Both the position numbers and the translations under genes were made by a program. Positions 1 to 5,042 of a DNA stretch of 6,061 bases are shown here, one piece after another. Source of the stretch: Acidobacteria bacterium CG_4_9_14_3_um_filter_49_7 (GTDB lineage: Bacteria > Acidobacteriota > Holophagae > Thermotomaculales > Thermotomaculaceae); assembly GCA_002789615.1 (NCBI GenBank), contig PFTO01000127.1, forward strand, positions 589 to 6,649. The letters are read 5' to 3'. Below the pieces are notes generated by a model. The model ran no database searches and was not told the origin of the DNA. It saw only the letters and a program-made list of their open reading frames with translations. Within the stretch, counting starts at the first letter, position 1, and each line of letters begins with the position of its first letter.

Positions 1-206
1 ACCAGAAACGGTTGCTTCCCTGTGCCGCTTATCTGGAAGGAGAATACGGGGTCAACGGTTTTTTCATTGGCGTTCCGGTAGTCATCGGTGGCGGCGGTAT
101 TGAAAAAGTGATTGAGTTGGATCTCAACGATAAAGAAAAAGAAATGTTTACCGCTTCAGTGGACCACGTCAAGAAATTGATCGACGAACTGGAAGCGATG
201 GACTAA
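1..206 (+). CDS. mdh: Malate dehydrogenase, C-terminal fragment (5' end outside window)
   Basis: This is the last 67 residues of an NAD-dependent malate dehydrogenase, which oxidises malate to oxaloacetate in the cytoplasm as a TCA-cycle step. It reads in frame from base 3 to a TAA at 204-206. The visible part carries the C-terminal landmarks of the LDH-like bacterial MDH family: LPCAAYLEGEYG, then GVPVVIGGGGIEKVIEL, then a lysine- and glutamate-rich amphipathic helix that ends the protein. The catalytic His and the substrate-binding Arg residues lie upstream of the window and cannot be checked. It ends 18 bp before sdhC with no terminator between them, so it is probably co-transcribed with sdhCAB. 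A lactate dehydrogenase is the main alternative, but the PCAAYLEGEYG block and the Sdh context favour MDH. Confidence 0.9.
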   Translation, partial: QKRLLPCAAYLEGEYGVNGFFIGVPVVIGGGGIEKVIELDLNDKEKEMFTASVDHVKKLIDELEAMD

Positions 207-224
207 TCCTTCAAAGGGGGAATA

Positions 225-842
225 ATGGAAACCATAAAAGACAACAGCTTCTTTTACAGACGGCTCCACTCGCTTCTCGGGATTATCCCGCTGGGCCTGT
301 TTATTCTGGAGCATTTTTTTACTAACTCGTTTGCAATGCAGGGTTCCACAGTTTTCAATGACAAAATTGTATTTTTCGCTACCCTGCCATATCTGATTGT
401 GATTGAAATCGTGTTCATTTTCATCCCGTTGCTGATTCACGGGATTTATGGCCTCTACATCGTTTACACCGGGCAGGCCAATCAGATCCAGCAGAGTTAC
501 TATCGCAACTGGATGTACCTGATCCAACGGGTCACCGGTGTGATCCTTCTGTTTTACATCGGCTGGCATGTGTGGACCACGAGACTGTCCGCCCTGTTCT
601 ACGGGAAAGAGGTTTCATTTGACATGATGCACAAGATGCTCGCTTCCCCGCTGGTATTCTGGTGGATGCTTCTCGGTGTTGTGCTGGTCGCCTTCCACTT
701 TGCCAACGGTATCTGGAGTTTCAGCATTGTATGGGGCATTACCATCGGCCCGAAAGCCCAGAAGCGGATGGGATACTTTACCATGGGCCTGTTTGTAATT
801 CTGGCCGTCGTCGGCGTAAGAGCCCTGTATGCATTTTTATAA
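225..842 (+). CDS. sdhC: Succinate dehydrogenase cytochrome b558 subunit (di-heme membrane anchor)
   Basis: A 205-residue integral membrane subunit of complex II that anchors SdhAB to the cytoplasmic membrane and passes electrons to quinone. Five hydrophobic segments are visible at about 16-36, 52-80, 98-118, 143-165 and 185-204. His30, His72, His115 and His158 match the spacing of the four heme ligands of the B. subtilis protein (His28, 70, 113, 155), which implies two b hemes. Long stretches follow the B. subtilis SdhC pattern, including RRLHSLLG, YYRNWMYLIQR, GWHVW and NGIWSF. The length matches that family (about 200 residues). The ATG is preceded by an A/G-rich ribosome-binding site at 213-220 (AAAGGGGG). 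It is the first sdh gene, 18 bp after mdh. One fused-type anchor with no SdhD marks this as the type-B, usually menaquinone-linked form. The quinone type is inferred. Confidence 0.95.
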   Translation: METIKDNSFFYRRLHSLLGIIPLGLFILEHFFTNSFAMQGSTVFNDKIVFFATLPYLIVIEIVFIFIPLLIHGIYGLYIVYTGQANQIQQSYYRNWMYLIQRVTGVILLFYIGWHVWTTRLSALFYGKEVSFDMMHKMLASPLVFWWMLLGVVLVAFHFANGIWSFSIVWGITIGPKAQKRMGYFTMGLFVILAVVGVRALYAFL

Positions 843-847
843 GGAGG
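841..847 (+). promoter_or_regulatory. Ribosome-binding site that fixes the sdhA GTG start
   Basis: AAGGAGG overlaps the sdhC stop codon (TAA, 840-842) and lies 6 nt before a GTG at 854. The open frame extends further upstream, through sdhC, with an ATG at 662. That longer start would be buried in another gene and would add residues with no SdhA similarity. This Shine-Dalgarno site and the immediate GGGLGG Rossmann motif decide for 854. The overlap suggests tight coupling of sdhA translation to sdhC. Confidence 0.85.
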
Positions 848-853
848 CGAAGA

Positions 854-2737
854 GTGAGTGAAAAACGGATTATCGTGGTCGGAGGCGGTCTGGGCGGTCT
901 CTGGGCTACATTGCGGATTGCAGAAGCGGGAATTCCGGTTGACCTGTTCTCCCTGTTTGAAGTAAAACGGTCCCATTCGGCCTGTGCCCAGGGCGGCATT
1001 AACGCCTGCATGGACACCAAAGGGGACCGGGACACGACTTGGCAGCATATTGTAGACACCATCAAGGGTGGAGGCTACCTGGGCAACCAGCCTCCCATTA
1101 AAACCATGTGTGAAGAGGCCCCCGGCCTGGTCCGGACCTTCGAACGGATGGGCGTCACCTTTTCCCGCACGGCGGAAGGAATCATGGACCTCCGTCATTT
1201 CGGCGGCGTCAAAAACATGCGGACCTGCTTTGCCGGCGCATCAACCGGTCAACAACTCTTGTATGGAGTGGATGAACAGGTCCGCCGATATGAAGATATG
1301 GGCGTGGTCAAGAAATATGAATGGTGGGAGTTCCTGAGTGTGGTCAAGAATGATGAAGGCAGTTGCAGGGGCATCACGGCGATGGATCTTCGGACCATGA
1401 AAGTGTACAGCTTCAAAGCGGACGCAGTTGTTCTGGCAACCGGCGGCCTGGGACTGATCTATGGCCGTTCCACCAACTCCACCAATTCAACCGGCGCCGC
1501 GGCCAGCAGAGTTTACCAGCAGGGCGCGGAATTCATGAATGGCGAATTCATCCAGTTTCATCCCACCGGCATGCCGGGGGACGACAAGAACCGGTTGATG
1601 ACCGAAGCGGCCCGTGGTGAAGGTGGTCGAATCTGGGTTCCGAAAGATCCCAAAAACTCCCGTGACCCTATGCAGATACCTGAAGAAGACAGATTCTACT
1701 TTCTGGAAGAATGGTATCCGGCATTTGGCAACACGGTGCCCCGGGACGTGGCTTCCCGTGCCATCTGGAAGGTTGTTAAGCACATGGGTCTCGGCCTTCG
1801 AGGCGAAGACCGTGTTTACCTCGATCTGACCCATCTTGACCGACATTTTATTGAAACCCGACTCGGTGCAATTCTGGACATCTACCAGACATTCAGCGGT
1901 CAGGACCCACGGGAAGTACCAATGGAGATCTTTCCTGCTACTCACTATTCCATGGGCGGTCTCTGGGTGGACTTTGAGAAAGATGAAACGACTAACGCAA
2001 TGGTTCATCACAGTCCCCGGAATCACCAGACGAGCATTCCCGGTCTCTTCGCCTGCGGAGAATGCGACGGTGCCTACCACGGCGCCAACCGACTCGGCGC
2101 AAATTCTCTGCTTTCCGCGTCATTCAGCGGTCGCGTGGTCGGGGAATCCGCCAGCATCTATGTGAAGGGGATGCAGAAAAAATCGAAAGACATCAAAGAT
2201 TCTGCATTTGAGTTCGAAAGACAGCGCCAGGAAGGCATCAACGATGGATTGATGAAATGCGATGGCACCGAAAATGCGTATACCCTGCACAAAGAACTGG
2301 GTGAGTTGATGACAAAAAAAGTTAGCGTAGAGCGCAACAATGATGAGCTGGATCACGCACTGGAAGAACTGAAGAATCTGGAAGAACGATCCCACCATCT
2401 GGATCTGGGCGACAGCCAGACATGGTCCAACACTACGCTGCAATATGCCAGACAGGTGCAGGACATGATTGTTCTGGCGCAGGTAATTGCCAAGGGGGCA
2501 AGGTTGCGGGATGAATGCCGGGGTGCTCACTACAAGGCGGGGTTCGATATTGCGATTCCAGAGGGAAAGTTCCCCGGAGATCCCGAGTGGGATGAATATG
2601 TGGTCAAGTGGAAAGCCAACAATGAAAAGTGGCTCAAGAGTACCATCGCAAAGCATACGGAAGATGGGCCTGAAATCAGCTACCGGGAAGTGGACACGTC
2701 TGTATTCCCGGTTGAAAAACCTCGGGATTACCGGTGA
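854..2737 (+). CDS. sdhA: Succinate dehydrogenase flavoprotein subunit (B. subtilis subgroup)
   Basis: A 627-residue FAD protein that oxidises succinate to fumarate on the cytoplasmic face of the membrane; it may also run as a fumarate reductase. It starts at GTG 854, giving VVGGGLGGLWA (residues 8-18), the FAD-binding Rossmann motif. His41 in RSHSACAQGG is the expected covalent FAD attachment site. Expected substrate-site residues are present: His236 in HPTG, Thr250/Glu251 in TEAARGEGG, the proton-shuttle Arg297 in VPRDVASR, His364 in HYSMGG and Arg413 in GANRLGANSLL. The helical C-terminal domain (about 440-600) contains DGTENAYTLHKELGELM and RGAHYK, both typical of the family. It is longer than the B. 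subtilis enzyme (about 586) because of insertions near 265-280 and 376-390. It lies 11 bp after sdhC and 12 bp before sdhB. No key residue is missing. Confidence 0.96.
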   Translation: MSEKRIIVVGGGLGGLWATLRIAEAGIPVDLFSLFEVKRSHSACAQGGINACMDTKGDRDTTWQHIVDTIKGGGYLGNQPPIKTMCEEAPGLVRTFERMGVTFSRTAEGIMDLRHFGGVKNMRTCFAGASTGQQLLYGVDEQVRRYEDMGVVKKYEWWEFLSVVKNDEGSCRGITAMDLRTMKVYSFKADAVVLATGGLGLIYGRSTNSTNSTGAAASRVYQQGAEFMNGEFIQFHPTGMPGDDKNRLMTEAARGEGGRIWVPKDPKNSRDPMQIPEEDRFYFLEEWYPAFGNTVPRDVASRAIWKVVKHMGLGLRGEDRVYLDLTHLDRHFIETRLGAILDIYQTFSGQDPREVPMEIFPATHYSMGGLWVDFEKDETTNAMVHHSPRNHQTSIPGLFACGECDGAYHGANRLGANSLLSASFSGRVVGESASIYVKGMQKKSKDIKDSAFEFERQRQEGINDGLMKCDGTENAYTLHKELGELMTKKVSVERNNDELDHALEELKNLEERSHHLDLGDSQTWSNTTLQYARQVQDMIVLAQVIAKGARLRDECRGAHYKAGFDIAIPEGKFPGDPEWDEYVVKWKANNEKWLKSTIAKHTEDGPEISYREVDTSVFPVEKPRDYR

Positions 2738-2749
2738 GGGAGGCGAGTA

Positions 2750-3499
2750 ATGACAAACACAATTCGTTTTAAGATCAAGCGTCAGGATTCACCGGATTCG
2801 TCCCCCTACTGGCAGGAATTCGAAATTCCCTACAAGGCGGGCCATAATGTTGTATCTGCGCTGATGGTCATTCGGGAAACCCCGGTGACCCGCGATGGAA
2901 AGAAAGTAAAACCTGTTGTCTGGGAATGCAACTGCATGGAAGAGGTGTGTGGGGCCTGCACTATGTTGATTAACGGGGAAGTGAAACAATCGTGTTCCGC
3001 GTTGATCGATGACTTGGATCAGCCCATTGTGCTGGAACCCATGTCCAAATTTCCGGTTGTTCGGGATCTGATGGTAGATCGCAATCGCATGTTTGAGAAC
3101 CTGAAAAAGTCCAAGGCATGGGTTGACATTGATGGCAGCTGGGACATCCACGAGGGTGCGCCACGCATCTCTCAGGAGGAATGGGATCGTACCTATATTT
3201 TCAGCCGGTGCATCACCTGCGGCAGTTGCCTGGAAGTATGCCCCCAGTTTGATAAAGATAATGACTTCATGGGCGCGCAGATTATTGCCCAGGTATATTT
3301 GAAGAATACCCATCCCACGGGCAAATTCAAGTCTGCTGACCGCCTGCACGCTCTCATGGGCAAGGGCGGCATAGCGGAATGCGGCAATGCACAGAACTGT
3401 GTGGAAGTCTGTCCCAAGGAGATTCCCCTGACCACCGCAATTGGGGATGTCGGTCGACAGGTAACCTTTCAGGTACTGAAAGACTGGTTTGGGAAATAG
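2750..3499 (+). CDS. sdhB: Succinate dehydrogenase iron-sulfur subunit
   Basis: A 249-residue electron-transfer subunit linking the SdhA flavin to the SdhC hemes and quinone. The N-terminal plant-ferredoxin-like domain (about 1-110) has Cys62, Cys67, Cys70 and Cys82, the C-x4-C-x2-C-x11-C pattern of a [2Fe-2S] cluster. The C-terminal helical domain has Cys154, Cys157, Cys160 and Cys164-Pro, then Cys211, Cys217 and Cys221-Pro. By analogy with E. coli SdhB, 154/157/160/221 hold [4Fe-4S] and 164/211/217 hold [3Fe-4S]. Stretches such as EEVCGACTMLINGE, FPVVRDLMVDR and CGNAQNCVEVCPKEIPLTT follow the B. subtilis-type protein. The ATG is preceded by GGGAGG at 2738-2743, 6 nt upstream, directly after the sdhA TGA. 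Cys60 is an additional cysteine two residues before the first cluster ligand. The gene closes the operon, with a terminator 22 bp downstream. Confidence 0.96.
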   Translation: MTNTIRFKIKRQDSPDSSPYWQEFEIPYKAGHNVVSALMVIRETPVTRDGKKVKPVVWECNCMEEVCGACTMLINGEVKQSCSALIDDLDQPIVLEPMSKFPVVRDLMVDRNRMFENLKKSKAWVDIDGSWDIHEGAPRISQEEWDRTYIFSRCITCGSCLEVCPQFDKDNDFMGAQIIAQVYLKNTHPTGKFKSADRLHALMGKGGIAECGNAQNCVEVCPKEIPLTTAIGDVGRQVTFQVLKDWFGK

Positions 3500-3521
3500 C
3501 CGACCTTTGAAAACTGTGTAC

Positions 3522-3547
3522 AGCGGGGAGAAATCCCCGCTTTTTTT
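3522..3547 (+). terminator. Rho-independent terminator of the mdh-sdhCAB operon
   Basis: A perfect 8-bp stem AGCGGGGA (3522-3529) / TCCCCGCT (3534-3541) closes a GAAA tetraloop (GNRA class). An uninterrupted T run follows (3541-3547, its first T being the last base of the stem). It begins 22 bp after the sdhB stop. It separates the TCA operon from the kinase block, so the latter probably needs its own promoter. The opposite strand lacks a comparable U-tract, so it looks unidirectional. Confidence 0.95.
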
Positions 3548-3733
3548 GTGCCCTCTCTCCTGTCCGCGTGCCTTCCAAAAGTCCAATTCGGTCATACTCA
3601 TCCCGACGGGAAGCGGGCTCGACCTCAATGTCGCTTCTTACTCTACCTGTTTCCAGAGGTGGGTGGCTGTGGAAATCGCGAATATGGTAAAATCCATTGT
3701 CAAAAAAGAAATTGACTGCAAAGGAGAATTTTA
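3548..3733. other. Intergenic region ahead of the kinase operon
   Basis: About 185 bp with no convincing gene. It must hold the promoter of the kinase block if the terminator at 3522-3547 is efficient. A TAAAAT at 3688-3693 resembles a sigma70 -10 box, but no matching -35 lies 16-18 bp upstream. A 6-bp inverted repeat, GAAGCG (3610-3615) / CGCTTC (3632-3637), spans a 16-nt loop and has no T-run. The kinase ribosome-binding site AAGGAG is at 3721-3726. Open frames crossing the region on both strands run through the terminator hairpin and resemble no protein I know. Confidence 0.5.
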
Positions 3734-4630
3734 ATGTCAATTGTTGCTGTGGGCTCAGTAGCCTATGATTCACTAAAAACACCTTATGGGGAAAGGGAAC
3801 GGGTCCTCGGCGGATCCGCCACCTATTTTTCAATCGGAGCTTCCCTGTTCAGCCATGTAAATCTCGTGGGAGTCGTGGGAGAGGATTTTGAGGATGACGA
3901 CCTGGACCTGCTGAAATCCAGGAATGTGTCACTTGAGGGGCTGGTACACCGCCCCGGGAAAACGTTCTTCTGGAAAGGCGAATACGGTGAAAACCTCAAT
4001 GAAGCCATCACCCACGATACACAATTAAATGTGTTTGCCGAATTCAACCCGGAAATACCGACTTCTTATCTGAGCTCCGGTATTGTATTTTTAGGGAATA
4101 TACACCCGGCATTGCAGGGAAAGGTCATCGAACAGATCGGGAAAGGACGCTTCGTTGCCCTGGATACTATGAACCTGTGGGTCAAGGAGACGAGGGACGA
4201 ATTATTGAAGGTCCTGAAGGGAACAAACCTTCTTTTTGTAAATGAGGGTGAAGCGAAACTGCTGACCGGAGAACCGAACACCATCCGAACCGGCAGAAAA
4301 ATTCTGGAAATGGGCCCGGAAATGGTGTGCATCAAACGAGGGGAATTCGGTTCAATCCTTATGGATAAGGAGAACATCGCCATGGTACCGGCTTTCCCCG
4401 TAGAAAAAGTCGTGGACCCCACGGGCGCGGGGGATACCTTCGCAGCCGGTTTTCTCGGCCATGTCGCCCGAACCGGAAAACTGGACTTCCCCACCTGCCG
4501 GGAAGCAGTAAAAATTGGAACTGTTCTCTCTTCACTGGAAATTGAAGATTTCAGTGTTGAACGTTTGAAAACCATAACCATGGAGGAAATTGACAGACGC
4601 CTTGTTGAATACCGGAAGATTATCTCCTGA
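3734..4630 (+). CDS. PfkB-family (ribokinase-like) sugar or nucleoside kinase, substrate unknown
   Basis: A 298-residue cytoplasmic kinase of the ribokinase/PfkB fold, which phosphorylates a sugar or nucleoside hydroxyl using ATP. It opens with VGSVAYDS, where Asp12 is in the usual substrate-contact position. GGSATYFSIGA follows (residues 26-36), at the place of the first PfkB signature. NEGE at 170-173 is the NxxE motif linked to Mg/phosphate binding. DPTGAGDTFAAGF (228-240) is the second PfkB signature: it forms the anion hole, and Asp234 is the expected catalytic base. The length is normal for the family (about 300). The first signature normally has an Asn where Tyr31 stands here, so this is a divergent subgroup and the substrate cannot be named. 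AAGGAG lies 7 nt before the ATG. It is the first gene after the terminator and overlaps or nearly abuts the next gene. Confidence 0.9.
   Translation: MSIVAVGSVAYDSLKTPYGERERVLGGSATYFSIGASLFSHVNLVGVVGEDFEDDDLDLLKSRNVSLEGLVHRPGKTFFWKGEYGENLNEAITHDTQLNVFAEFNPEIPTSYLSSGIVFLGNIHPALQGKVIEQIGKGRFVALDTMNLWVKETRDELLKVLKGTNLLFVNEGEAKLLTGEPNTIRTGRKILEMGPEMVCIKRGEFGSILMDKENIAMVPAFPVEKVVDPTGAGDTFAAGFLGHVARTGKLDFPTCREAVKIGTVLSSLEIEDFSVERLKTITMEEIDRRLVEYRKIIS
4582..4586 (+). promoter_or_regulatory. Possible internal ribosome-binding site for the downstream membrane protein
   Basis: GGAGG inside the 3' end of the kinase gene lies 3 nt before a TTG (4590) and 15 nt before another in-frame TTG (4602). Neither spacing is ideal. 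It is still the best Shine-Dalgarno match near the start of the next gene. The only nearby in-frame ATG (4656) has AGGGG directly abutting it, with no spacer. It may instead be chance within the kinase codons. Confidence 0.4.
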
Positions 4631-5042
4631 ACAGAATGGCTTTGACCTGAAGGGGATGACCCCTGAGCAACGGAAAGTGTTGTATTACAACATCATGTTC
4701 CCGGGAATGGGTTTTGTGTATGCCGGGGATTTGTTGCGGTCGCTGGTGTTCGGCGGTGGCGCATTGGGCTTTCTTCTTCTGGGCTTCGGACTGATCTGGA
4801 AATCCGCCATGGCCGGAGAAATCCAATTTGGATCTCTTTTTGGAGCCCTTGCGGTTCCGGGAATCTGTTTCGTGTTGATGCTGGTCTTTCATCTGCTTTC
4901 TATTCTGAAAAGCCTGAGTGCCAAGGTTTCAACGCCCTCCTCTCTCCGTGCTGTTTTGTACACAACCCTCAGTATGATATTGGCCATATCCGGAATTATC
5001 ATTGTCCTGGCTGCAGTGTGGCAATCGGTGCCATGGCAATGA
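4590..5042 (+). CDS. Small multi-pass membrane protein, unknown function
   Basis: Up to 150 residues; I do not recognise the family with confidence. A charged N-terminus (1-29) is followed by VLYYNIMFPGMGFVYAGD (30-47). The PG-G-x-x-Y-x-G pattern resembles the start of TM2/DUF5683-type small membrane proteins, but this is only a resemblance. Three strongly hydrophobic segments follow at about 51-70, 82-105 and 120-143, with a basic stretch between the last two (KSLSAKVS). The start is uncertain. TTG 4590 overlaps the kinase gene by 41 bp and has GGAGG 3 nt upstream. TTG 4602 and ATG 4656 are alternatives, the last giving 128 residues and starting 25 bp after the kinase stop. The hydrophobic pattern supports a real gene, and its end overlaps the next start by 4 bp (ATGA). 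Translation is therefore probably coupled to both neighbours. Confidence 0.75.
   Translation: MTDALLNTGRLSPEQNGFDLKGMTPEQRKVLYYNIMFPGMGFVYAGDLLRSLVFGGGALGFLLLGFGLIWKSAMAGEIQFGSLFGALAVPGICFVLMLVFHLLSILKSLSAKVSTPSSLRAVLYTTLSMILAISGIIIVLAAVWQSVPWQ

Noticed and set aside
156..569. Minus-strand open frame (137 codons) opposite mdh/sdhC
   Set aside because: It is the complement of two confidently identified genes, with no ribosome-binding site and no family resemblance.
662..853. Upstream extension of the sdhA frame to an ATG at 662
   Set aside because: It lies within sdhC, encodes an arginine-rich sequence unlike any SdhA N-terminus, and ignores the well-placed AAGGAGG and GTG at 841-856.
1529..1550. 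Direct repeat of GAATTCAT
   Set aside because: It arises from the conserved EFMNGEFI protein segment of SdhA just before HPTG, so it is explained by coding constraint.
2789..3628. Long minus-strand open frame (279 codons) opposite sdhB
   Set aside because: It is antisense to a clearly coding, well-conserved gene and also crosses the terminator; its translation shows no domain pattern.
3683..3693. TATGGTAAAAT as a sigma70 -10 element
   Set aside because: No acceptable -35 hexamer occurs at 16-18 bp upstream, so it cannot be called a promoter from sequence alone.
3489..3734. Plus-strand 81-codon open frame between sdhB and the kinase
   Set aside because: It starts inside sdhB, reads through the terminator hairpin, has no ribosome-binding site and shows no recognisable protein features.
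3808..3819. Perfect 12-bp palindrome GGCGGATCCGCC
   Set aside because: It falls within the Gly-Gly-Ser-Ala codons of the kinase signature, has no flanking symmetry or repeats, and is likely chance.
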